DNA from: Macrotrachela quadricornifera
Lineage: Eukaryota > Rotifera > Eurotatoria > Philodinida > Philodinidae
DNA: 64,000 nt
Assembly: GCA_022393335.1 (NCBI GenBank)
Contig: JAJEKB010001195.1
Span: forward strand, 350,290-414,289
Direction of reading: 5' to 3'
Under the pieces are notes generated by a model. It saw only the letters and a list, made by a program, of their open reading frames with translations, did not search any database and had not been told where the DNA came from. Positions 53,901 to 64,000 of the stretch are shown here, piece after piece. The translations under genes were made by a program, and so were the position numbers. Each line of letters opens with the position of its first letter. The first letter of the stretch is position 1.

Positions 53901-56467
53901 CTCTCTTCTTTCTCCTATTGGAGGTATATATATACACATAGTTCATTATCATCAATGATGAGTCAAATATATGTTTTTACGTATTTTTTTTCTTTGAGGA
54001 AGTACAGCTGTTGCGACTGTTATTTATTTTTGAAGTTCATCTTATAAATTTGATTTTTTTTTTATTGATAAAATAATGCTGGGAAAAGATTATCAGTTAT
54101 TGCCTCCTCCCGATCAATGAGCGCTCCTTTCACTTGTTGAGTAGGTCATTGAACTAGTTGCTGCTGGTGTATATATACCGACTTTGCTCATACACTTTTC
54201 ACATCATGCATTTTAAACTCCTGATCATTGTCGTCGAGAATAAGTGGCTCTCTTTTCTGATAGTGCGCTTGCATTCAAACAAATCTCTCATTTGATATTG
54301 ACAATAACAACTTAACATTGAAATAGAGAGTAAAAAAGTAGAAGAAAGTCGAACCACTTAATGGCGACAATACTTTTCTAATCAATTCAATAGCAAAAAA
54401 GAAAAGGCGTCCAATTGAAACAATCTATCGTAAAATCTTAGAAAAAATGAAAAAATAAAACGTCGAACTTTATAATTGTTTAAAAAGACGAAAAAAATAT
54501 TCAATCATCTCTCATATAATGATGTGTGAAATGTAATCATGAACATTCATTAATAGTGCTGAATTTTATATTGTTATTCAAGTCAAAACACCTTACATTG
54601 TCTAAACAAAAGCTCGTGTCTGAGAGAAAAATAAATGACGAGAATAATATTTTAAAATAACATCAATATTGAATGATTTTTTTAAGATATTTTTTTTTCA
54701 AAATAATCACACATATATTGACGTTCTCTTAGCTATGCTCCACCTACAATGATTGGCGTCAGTCAAAAGCCTCAGGAAATATATTTATATATATATACGT
54801 AGTAGAAACATTTATTGCAGGAAATAGATTCAAAAAATAATAATAACAATGACATATTCTACCAATTTAGCTCAAAAACATTCTTTATATGAGAAGGTAA
54901 TTAGAGAGAGAGATACAGACAATATATAACCTGCTGTGCGCGTGCCAGTTCACATTTTTTTACTTTTGATCTGTAAGGAATGTGACATCACATATACACA
55001 CATACATATGATTATGTCGTCATTCAAGATGACTCGTTTTACTTTCTGTGCCTTTTAATCAAATCAAATTGGTCGTATATATATATATATATATTTAGTT
55101 TTCGATCAACAAGTATCTTGCTGAGATGTATCAATACCGCGCGTTCTTTTGATAATATATATTCATACTGAGTTCTTCTTGAAGTATTTTGACTCTTATG
55201 TTGTATTACAACAAAAAAAAACAATAAGTGAAAGAAAGAGTGGGAGTCTCTTGATGGTCAATTGACGAACTAAGTAAATGACACATAACACAAATATGTG
55301 AAGATATTATCGATAAAAAAATATCTTACTGCAAAATCTAAATTGAAATGAGCTCAGCTTGTTATCAAGGATATCAGATCGAATAAAAAAAAAATCATCG
55401 ACCTTGGTTCGTGATAGATGGCTGGAAAGTCATATATATATATATATATATATGATGAGCATGCAAGAAAAACAAGGACATCAATAGCGTAATAAGAAGA
55501 AATAATTATATTGTCCTTTGATAAACACATTTTTTTTTTGATAATCGAATAAATGATAATAATGAAACTTTGATAAAAGAAAAAGAGAATTAGATATTGA
55601 ATATCATAGAAAGATAGAAGAAATAAATTAAAATCAATCAAATAAATTTTTTAGTTTTATGCAATTAATTGACTGACCGAAACAGTCGCGTATCATTTAT
55701 CGCTATACATTTGTCTAATTTATTCTTAACAAATTGAATCGATTATATTATTCATATTTTTTTATTATAATTTAATATATAAAATATACATGCTATTATC
55801 AAAAGTTAAAAACTAAAATATACGAATAATTTCTCATTTCTAATTGAATTTATCAGAAAAAAACAATCGTATTTATGTAGACTTTCTCTTTTAACTAGTC
55901 CAGCTGTCATTTTACTAACTCAATTCTGTGAAGAGAATTGTTCAGCCACACATTGTATATTATTTTATATTGCTGACCATCAAGTACTTGCTTCTTATAT
56001 GTACATTTGTATGGGTTAGTTCAAGCACGAAATTACACATGTGTATATGTATGATTGCGAAGAAAAGATACAAGCAACAGGAAAAAGAAGATGAAACCTG
56101 TAATAGCTTATATTAGACGTTAGTATATGGACGAATGAATTTCTTTTGACGATTGTTCGTTTGTATATATGTATATATCTGTATATATGTATAATCTCTA
56201 TTCACCATTTGATAAAAAAAAAATTGCTTGCAAATATAAGTAGACCGATACTGCTTGAAAAGACATATACATCTGGATATGTCTTATCATTTGATAGACT
56301 TCCGTTTTCTTTTTTTTTCTTTTGTTTTGATATGAACGAAGCAAATCATTATAAGAAGACTAATTTAATATATAAATTAGAAAGCAAAAATAATAATAAT
56401 AAATATTAATTTATTGAATTTGTTCCATTATTCATTTTGGATTGTTCAATTGTGTTTTTAATAGTAT
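50952..56467. other. Gene-poor region upstream of TFAP2
   Basis: About 5.5 kb with no supportable gene. Notable are runs of CTACTA/GATGAT triplets near 51765-51800 and 52176-52208, GA- and CT-rich stretches near 51140-51200 and 53895-53925, and TA tracts near 53138, 54787, 55076 and 55433. The half next to TFAP2 probably contains its promoter and 5' UTR exons. A 157-codon minus-strand frame (51488-51961) runs through these triplets and is not convincing. Confidence 0.4.
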
Positions 56468-56893
56468 TCAAGAAGTGAAGAAATTTCTCTCAAAAATTAT
56501 TTGAGATTTTATAATTGAACGTAAATCAGCTAGTTTAAATGATATTTGATCACCATCGGTATCTAAACCTTTTCCATCTACAATAGTTTCTAAAATTTCT
56601 AATGCTTTTTGTAAGGTCGGTAAGTAGTATGTGTTTTTCTTATACTGAATCGTTTGAAAGTTGACTAGAACTTCATATACCTATCGTTGAGTTCTTCCAT
56701 AATTCATCTAAAATGAATAATATTTATAATCATTGTAGATCGAAGAAAACACTTCTACATTTTTTTTTCTAATTTTTCATTACTATTATTTATCAAGGAT
56801 GTAATATCAATCTCACTGGCCGTATCTAATTGATACAATGAAAGAATGATAAAATCTACTATTAAGAGATATTCATATCATGCAATGTTTAGA
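56468..56893 (-). pseudogene. Coding-like remnants, unknown family
   Basis: Two stretches look coding on the minus strand. About 56640-56468 reads YYLPTLQKALEILETIVDGK, then GLDTDGDQISFKLADLRS, then a stop. About 56866-56765 reads VDFIILSLYQLDTASEIDIT and continues. Residue composition is protein-like rather than AT-rich noise. I found no start or splice joins that keep one frame, so this is either a broken gene or part of one I cannot model. Family not recognised. Confidence 0.35.
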
Positions 56894-57106
56894 TATATAA
56901 ATCGGACAATGTTCAATAGCATTATTATTACTTTTTTTTTTACATTCTACAAATATTAATTTATCTAGTATAACAAATTGCGAGTTATTTTCTGGTCAGA
57001 GATTATTTTCGATAACTTTAATCAGTCATATCGTATCATATCTAAACATTTCTAATATCAGAAATTTGAGTAGTAATAAGATTACAGCAATAGTAATGTT
57101 AAGGAT

Positions 57107-57262
57107 GCAATCTTTATAACAAACGTTGGTATACTTATTAAAATCTAAGGAAGATTATCCTAATGACAATTTCATCAATACGGAAATATCAAAAAGATTC
57201 ATGACTGAAGTAAATGATTCGATTGGATCTATCATCGATGAAAATTATCGTTTGAGAAACTG
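57107..57262 (+). pseudogene. Coding-like fragment on the plus strand
   Basis: Following a TAA, a frame reads QTLVYLLKSKEDYPNDNFIN, then TEISKRFMTEVNDSIGSIID, then ENYRLRN and stop. It has balanced residue use and no good start or splice site. Opposite orientation to the neighbouring remnants. Family not recognised. Confidence 0.3.
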
Positions 57263-57332
57263 AACTCATAACAAAATATAGACTAGCTTGAACAAGAAAA
57301 TATTTTTCAAGGTTAAGAATTATTATTTCAAT

Positions 57333-58160
57333 CTCTTCACATATCTTTCTTTATAGATATTGAATATGTGCTTCAAAAATTTATTGAAATATATTAGTAT
57401 CCTGTTCATCATTATTCTCTTCACTAATATTTTCTTCGTTAAAAAGAGATGATAAATTTTCCTCTTTGCCTAAGGAAAAAACTAAAATAAAAAAAAACAA
57501 CATTTAGTGTTATTATTGAAATTCTCTATATACGTACTATTTTTATCGAATCTCGAAAAGATTTCAATCTTTTTCAAGTACTCCTTGCTATCGTCATCTG
57601 TCTGTTCATCAGTCGAATAATTGTATTTTAACTGAAAATTTCGCTTGATAGATACTATATTCGAGAGAGTATCTACAGTATTGTTGATAGTATAATTATT
57701 TGATAATAGTTGAAATATTTTTTTACATTTATTATATCAACATTTATGTGAAGTGATGACATCGATTGATTAGGCAAGTTTTGATCATATATAAACTCAG
57801 ATGTTGAATTCAAAACGTTATTCTCCGTATTAGTTCCATTATCAATCAAATTCACTTAATTGTTTTCTACTCTAGTTACATTGATATATTCGTATTCTTC
57901 TGTTCTCATGATTTATTTTCAAATTTATAATAGATATTTTTATTATTCTTTTCATGAAGTCTCTTGCATGCTCTTCGTTATCCTTCACTATCTTCAGCTC
58001 TATTCAATATACATCTAATTAATAATGGTTGTTGATTGACTGAAAAATTTCTTTTATATAGATCTTTTTTTCGGAAATAATATCTTTATAGCTGATTGTA
58101 ATCGATTGGCGGATTTATGTAAATGATTCGACGATGTTTGAATAATCAAAAGTATTATGA
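57333..58160 (-). pseudogene. Interrupted multi-exon coding remnant, unknown family
   Basis: Three blocks join in phase across short introns: about 57855-57746 (LIDNGTNTENNVLNSTSEF), then 57680-57543 (IVSIKRNFQLKYNYSTDEQT, ending RFDKN), then 57472-57384 (KEENLSSLFNEENISEENND, ending in a stop). The splice sites are good, but an in-frame TAA lies directly upstream of the first block, cutting it from an ATG frame at about 57909 (MRTEEYEYINVTRVE). Further upstream, 58140-57930 holds more coding-like sequence with two stops. Either a recent pseudogene or a short acidic protein with a non-obvious start. Confidence 0.4.
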
Positions 58161-58318
58161 AGTATACAAACATAATCATACTAGTTTTTTTTATAACAAA
58201 GTTAAATGAAGTAAACGTAAGATTTAATTCTATATAGTCATGTAACTATAGAAAAATATTCAAACATTTCGCGCAGATTTTACAACAATTAAAAAATTAA
58301 ACTATTTAGTTTTATTTT

Positions 58319-59320
58319 TTAAAAATAATCACCTTGCCAAAACGTAGCATGACCACTTAAATAAGCTGCTTTAATTTTTTCTAAGATTTCATTTGATAAT
58401 CGAATATTACGGATCATTGTATGATCATTTTTACTAACACTCAAAGTACCAGTCCATTGTTCTAATTCTTCTAAACTCATATATTGTGGTACAGTATGAA
58501 AACGAATAACTTTTATTTGTGAGTGTCGTCGTCGAATTTCATTAGCTGCTAATTTTAATAATTTTCTTTCAACATCAACATTTAATGCCCGCCATTCTGA
58601 TACATAAACGTCATCAGCATTGTCTGGTTTAGTAATAACAACATAACCTTGTTGAGTATCTCGCAATAAATATACAATTGCATTTTCTTTCATCCAATTC
58701 CATCCAGTCCAATGTTGAAACATAGTTACCGGTGATCGATTAAATTGATAAGTTCGGGGTTTATTTGAATGTATATCAAGTAAGGATTGATATTTTGATG
58801 AGTGTGTATCATCTATTGAAAACCATTGATTATTATCTCCAGATGAACTAAAATGATTCCATTCAATACTAATTGGAGATGGTAAAGAGATTTGTTCCCA
58901 TCCAAGAAGAGAGTAATGATTCGGTCGTCCAGTACCTAAAACTGATATATCAAATTCATTACTCTGTTCCATTTTTATAATAGCCATTCGTAAAAGATTA
59001 CGAGAATATCCATATCTTCGATATGCTTCTAAAGTTGCAACATTCGATATTGCACCACATAAATATTCTGTATTATCATCACGAGATCGAATATAAAGAC
59101 GTCGAATATGTACTGCACTAACTAATTTTCCATCAATCCAAGCACCTAAAGTATCACCTTCTTGATGATGAGGTGATGCTTCATTATCAAAATAACGTTC
59201 AAAAAATCCTGGTTGAACTTTAAATACTGTATACCACAAATCGAGTGCTTGTTGTTGTTCGTGTTTATCTACAGGACGGTAAATAACTGATGTATTGTTT
59301 TGGTTTTCAGCAGAAGACAT
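58319..59320 (-). CDS. GNAT-family N-acetyltransferase, intronless, 333 aa
   Basis: A single open frame from ATG 59320 to TAA 58319. An N-terminal GNAT fold is visible: GAWIDGKLVSAVHIRRLYIR, then the acetyl-CoA-binding region at residues 91-110 (ISNVATLEAYRRYGYSRNLL), then FDISVLGTGRPNHYSLLGWE, the strand pattern of Eis/LYC1-type enzymes. The remaining 190 residues form a second domain that may be a further acetyltransferase-like fold. The substrate cannot be told; LYC1-type lysine acetylation or Eis-type amine acetylation are only analogies. Lack of introns contrasts with all neighbours and may mean horizontal origin or retroposition. An acceptor-like TTTTATTAG lies 12 nt before the ATG. Confidence 0.75.
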   Translation of the reverse strand: MSSAENQNNTSVIYRPVDKHEQQQALDLWYTVFKVQPGFFERYFDNEASPHHQEGDTLGAWIDGKLVSAVHIRRLYIRSRDDNTEYLCGAISNVATLEAYRRYGYSRNLLRMAIIKMEQSNEFDISVLGTGRPNHYSLLGWEQISLPSPISIEWNHFSSSGDNNQWFSIDDTHSSKYQSLLDIHSNKPRTYQFNRSPVTMFQHWTGWNWMKENAIVYLLRDTQQGYVVITKPDNADDVYVSEWRALNVDVERKLLKLAANEIRRRHSQIKVIRFHTVPQYMSLEELEQWTGTLSVSKNDHTMIRNIRLSNEILEKIKAAYLSGHATFWQGDYF

Positions 59321-59334
59321 TATGAATATTATCT

Positions 59335-60347
59335 AATAAAAAAAAAAATTACAAATGACAAAACAGTGAAATATGTCAAAAAGATAGAATGAGAGAGAAA
59401 GAGAAAAAAAAATGGAAGAAGGTAACAACACAATCAGTCAGATAATAACTAATTCAAATGACGTTTATTTATTTATCTACTGTTATCTGTAAAAATTACA
59501 TTTATAAATCAATATTGAACAGTATTTTCTATCTATTGTAATTCATTTTTTAATTGAGTTTAGTACATAAAAATCTGGTCAATTCTTTTAGGGTTTAATA
59601 AATGATGTTAGCTGTGTACGTTGCACCATTTGCATAAATGTTTGCTCTTTATCAAGAAAAAGACACTTATTTACGCATAATATATTTACGTTTGTTTTGC
59701 ACTTGTAGGTGTACTTTGTACTATTACTTCAGAATCATGGACTCAAGTATGTTATCTCTTAAATAAAATCTATTATTCTATATGAATCAAGTTGAGAAAG
59801 TTTGATCTAGAAATATACTGATATCGAGTATTTTTAAATATACAAGACGTATTAATGTATGAAGATGTTGTGTATTTTTTGCTAACAAAGCATCGGTCAG
59901 ACTGTATGATAAGGAGTCCACTTTTTGTATTATGATGATATTGTAATCTTCTACTGAATTTTATTCTATGTTTTAATATCTCATAGTAATGTCGCAATTG
60001 AATGTTTATATGACTTTAAATGAAATATTTTTTTTGACTAATGAGTTGAATTCTAACACGATTATATAATCAAAAATTTAGTATTCATCCTTTTCTTTTT
60101 CTTAAAAAAAAAGCTATAGGACCTAAGAAAAAAAAATTTCTTAATACATTATAAACAATTTTCTTTCAAAACATAAAAAGAGTTGAGCAATATTTGTTAG
60201 AGTTTTTATTTTCATTTTCAAAAAAAAAACAAGTCATGATATAATAGATTTACAGAAAAGTAAAAAAAAACTCTCTTAGATATCTACTAGAATTCTAAAT
60301 ATGATAAGTTGAAAATAATAAAAAGAAAAAACAAAACTATGTTAAGA
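59335..60347. other. Intergenic between PEPC and GNAT genes
   Basis: About 1 kb, AT-rich. The open frame of 74 codons at 59773-59997 has no support. Presumably holds the PEPC 3' UTR and the GNAT promoter. Confidence 0.45.
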
Positions 60348-63300
60348 TTAGCCCGTATTTCTAAGACCTGCAGCAATGCCTGTCATAGTAGTCATCATTG
60401 CTCTTGATATTTCTGTTGGTATATCTTCTTCTTTCTTATCTTGATTTCGTTGAATTAATTCAGCTTGTAATCCATGTAATGGTTCAATATAAGGATTACG
60501 TAAAGCAATAGTATGAGCAAGTCGTGGTGTTCGTTCTAATATTTTCTCTTGATCAGTGATACGAAGAACAAGTTCATGCATATGATGAAGTCTTTTACGT
60601 AGAGATTCACTTAACTTTTGCATTGATGAATTTGGTTCAATAAGTCGTTGTTCATAATAAGCTGTAATATCAACATCTGATTTAGCAAGAACCATTTCAA
60701 GCATATCCATATACATTCGAAAGAATGGCCATGATTTTATCATTTCACGTAAACGATCCATACCATTAGGAGTTTTGAGAAATTCTTCGAAAGCATCATC
60801 AGTACCCAACCATGAAGGTAGCAAAAGACGAATTTGACTATAAATATTATTCAAAAAAATATATAGTTAATAGTATTTTTCTAAAAAATTGATCGGAATT
60901 ATATTGACAACTAAACAATTGTTATGTATTTGATTTGGATGATGCATCAATAGACTAAGGCAGAATATTCCTACACATGTAGCTTTAAAGATAATTTAGT
61001 ACATGTAATATAGCAAATAGAATTGTAAAATTTTATTTCTCATTTCATTATTTAATTTTAACAATACTTGTCTATGTAGAAGAATAATATTATTAGTCAA
61101 TTTTATTTAAACATCTCAAATAAATAAAAAATTTTCTATTCAAAAATTTACTTACGTCCAAGCAAAAATCCATGGAATAGCTCGTAATGTTTCAACACCA
61201 CCATCTTGCTTTCGTTTTGCTGGTCGAGAACCAAGTGGAAGTTGTGAGAGTGCATTTAATGGTGTAATTTTTCGAAAATAGGGCACAAAATCAGGATTTT
61301 CACGAACAATTGAATTATACGTATGATGTGCTCGATCAGCTAATTTATTCATTTCTTCACGCCAATTATCTTTCGGTTTTGGCATAGGAAGAAGCGAAGC
61401 TTCTAATACAGCAGATGCATAAATTTCCATTGATAAAATAGCTAAACCAGGTAGACCAAATTTAAATCGAATCATTTCACCTTGTTCAGTAACACGAATA
61501 CTATTATTAACTGAACCAGGTGGTTGAGATAAAATAGCTAATAAAAACAAAAAGAATGATATTGGTTAATCAAATTAAAGAAAAAAAATATTACCTGTAT
61601 GAGCTGGACCACCACCTCTTGCAACAGTACCACCTCGACCATGAAATAATGTCAATGCAACACCTTGCTTTTGACATATTTCTAATAAACGTTCTTGAGC
61701 TCGATATTGTGCCCATGCGGCTGCTAATTGACTAAAATATATATATAAAGCATAATTTAATAGTTAGAAATTCTAATATTTCTATACCCTGCATCTTTCG
61801 CTGAATCTGAATAGCCAACCATGACTTCTTGTTTATTATCAATAAGATCTCGATAACCTTCAAGTGATAATAATTTGTCAACAGCATCACCCGAATGATT
61901 TAAATCATCCAACGTTTCAAATAATGGAGCAATCTTCAATATTTCATTTTAATAAATTAATTAATTCAATAGAATTTCTTACCGGTAATGTCTTTCCATT
62001 AGCCATTTCTTTCATAAATACTGCTACTATCAATACATCGGATGGTTGTCCAGCCATTGATATAATGTATGTACCTAATGCTTCTTCACTACTTTTACAT
62101 CCAATAATCTTAAATGTATCTAATACTTCTTGTGTATCTTCTGTCCATTTATGGTGATGAGATATTAATGGTCGTTTTGAAACAAGTTCTTTAAGTAAAA
62201 ATTCTTGTTTTTTCTCTTCATTCCATTCTGAATATTTATCATCATCAGGTAGAATATATGATATAATCTCCTGAAGAGCTTCTGTATGTCGTGTAGATTC
62301 TTGTCGTAAATCAAGTTTTGTCAATGTTACACCAAAACAAGCTACATGACGTAATGTATCAAGTAATCTACCATTAGCAATTAAATCAAGATTATTTTCG
62401 CATAATGATCGATAGCAAACTTCAAGAGGTTCCTGAAGTTGTTTATATGATTGAATAAGTTCAATGTCTTTTGGAACATGAAAAGATTTCTTATCTAATT
62501 GAGCTTGCAACGAATCACGTGTTGTTCGAAGTTGAAGTATAAGACGTTTTAATACGTGACGATATGGTTCATCTGCCTTTTCATCACCAATTAATTTGAG
62601 TAGTTCATTTCTATAATATAAAAAAGAAAACAAAGTTTTTTTTTTAGAAATACATTTTTATAATATTAGTTACGATGCTTTTGTCATGGATAATTCATCT
62701 TTTAGTTTTTCTAAATCAGAAAGATAAAGTTCAGCTGCTTGCCAACGTGCAAATAATAATACTTCTGTAGTTACTTCAGCTGTCACATTTGGATTACCCT
62801 ATAAATATAATTATCAATGAACGAAATTATTATTTAATCGAATGAAAAAATAATATTTAGAAAAATATGAAACTTACATCTCGATCACCACCCATCCATG
62901 AAGCAAATCGAATTGGAGCAGCATGTAATGGTAAACGTTCTCCAGTTGCATTAAGAAGTAATTGATCAAGATTACGGTAAAAAATTGGTACAGCTTCCCA
63001 TAAAGAATTTTCAATGACAGCAAAGCCCCATTTTGCTTCTACAATTAATATAAAATAATGTTTCTAATTTTTTAATATGTACAGAAGAAAAAATAATCAT
63101 TCTATTATTGTTTAAATTTAAGACTAAATCTAATTGTTAAATTCTCAGAATATTTTTTTAATATACTTGAAATTATCGATTGAATGCAATATATTTTTTT
63201 ATATTTATCTTTTCGAAAAAGAACATACCATCAACAGGTGATGGTCTTTCCCGACGAAATTCATTTGTATGCCATGCTTGACTAATTAATTCTTCAAGAC

Positions 63301-63874
63301 GTTCTCTAGTTCGTTGAGCTGTTTCTGACAAATGTTTTTCTTGAGTTTCTGATTTTAACATATCTAATAATTCTAAACATTCTTCAATTAAATCATATTT
63401 TTGAATTAATGTTCGGCGTATAGTTTCTGTTGGATGTGCAGTTAATACTAATTCAATTCTCATTTTTGAAAATGTATCAAGTAATAATTGTTTGGCATTT
63501 TTTTTTTCATTTTCAATACGTTTAAATAAATCATTAAGTTTCATATGATTTAATGCACTATGACTATCATCATCAACACATTTCGAATAAATTCGATGAT
63601 GTTGTTCAGCTATATTAGCCAATTGAAGAAATTGATTAAAAGCACGAGCAACAGGTAATAAATGATTGTCGGGAAGTTTACGTAAATATTTATGTAATTG
63701 TTCACCACTATTTTGACGCTTTGCATATTCACGAATTGTTTCGATTTCTTTGACAAAATCTTCACCTAAATCACGTGCAATTGTTCTTCCAAGACTATCA
63801 CCAAGTAATCGAACATTAGCACGAAGTGATTCATCAACAGAATTATCTTGATCTTTTAATACTTTTGACGACAT
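60348..63874 (-). CDS. ppc: Phosphoenolpyruvate carboxylase, gammaproteobacterial type, with introns
   Basis: Converts phosphoenolpyruvate and bicarbonate to oxaloacetate and phosphate, an anaplerotic step. Exons 63229-63874, 62878-63038, 62674-62798, 61983-62610, 61788-61933, 61595-61731, 61156-61537 and 60348-60837 total 2,715 nt (904 aa; E. coli 883), all phases consistent. Catalytic motifs are intact: LVLTAHPTE (His147), [68 protein letters not shown] (His599, Arg601), [23 protein letters not shown] and [12 protein letters not shown]. The end IAAGLRNTG keeps the C-terminal Asn of the aspartate-inhibition site. The plant-type N-terminal phosphorylation motif is absent. Animals generally lack PEPC, so horizontal acquisition is inferred; seven spliceosomal introns and host-like AT-rich codons argue against contamination. 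Confidence 0.97.
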
Positions 63875-64000
63875 AAAAATATTCCAACGATCGACTATTA
63901 AAAACAGACAAAAATAAATATTATTTTATTAATCTTTTCTATGAATTAATTTTTTTTTCAATGTTAAATGCAACAATATCTATAAATATATTTTAATTTT

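Noticed and set aside
1..64000. CRISPR arrays, rRNA operons, bacterial promoters or terminators
   Set aside because: No spaced direct repeats or rRNA-like sequence were seen, and the gene structure is eukaryotic.

Overview
This is an animal nuclear genome segment, very AT-rich, with many short GT-AG introns of roughly 45-80 nt. Metazoan genes (a TFAP2 transcription factor, PLEKHG5-like RhoGEF, MCTP, LEMD3/MAN1, ACADVL, WDR4, SURF6) sit next to a complete phosphoenolpyruvate carboxylase (PEPC) of the gammaproteobacterial type that has seven introns. Animals normally lack PEPC. Compact introns, low GC, acquired bacterial genes and splice-acceptor motifs just upstream of start codons together fit a rotifer, most likely a bdelloid. 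That assignment is inference; no marker gene in the window proves it.

Layout, left to right. 1-13,790 (minus): a PLEKHG5-like RhoGEF of at least 2,000 codons, running off the left edge, with several candidate internal first exons. 17,186-20,149 (minus): LEMD3/MAN1 inner nuclear membrane protein, 707 aa. 20.2-25.0 kb: non-coding, with a 400-base assembly gap. 25,000-31,628 (minus): a tandem run of ACADVL, WDR4 and a six-finger C2H2 protein. 32.1-33.5 kb: a decayed mariner element with both terminal repeats. 34.4-35.3 kb: two related repeats that look like non-autonomous Helitron ends. 35,950-37,411 (plus): SURF6 followed 62 nt later by a 67-aa LYR-motif protein, with a good splice acceptor between them, so probably a dicistronic unit. 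37,948-38,812 (plus): an unrecognised basic protein. 39,019-44,584 (minus): MCTP. 47,862-50,951 (minus): TFAP2, with a large gene-poor upstream region. 56.5-58.2 kb: broken coding remnants. 58,319-59,320 (minus): an intronless GNAT acetyltransferase. 60,348-63,874 (minus): PEPC, 904 aa.

The exon joins for ACADVL, WDR4, the zinc-finger gene, SURF6, the LYR gene, MCTP, TFAP2, LEMD3, PEPC and the basic protein were worked out by hand. Each total is divisible by three with consistent intron phases, which supports the models. Most minus-strand genes, plus the LYR gene, carry a pyrimidine-AG acceptor 3-22 nt before the ATG with no coding exon upstream. This suggests spliced-leader trans-splicing or short 5'-UTR introns. 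The most notable content is the domesticated bacterial PEPC. The other points of interest are the dicistronic SURF6-LYR pair, the nested first exons of the RhoGEF and a nine-residue SPSR repeat array in LEMD3.
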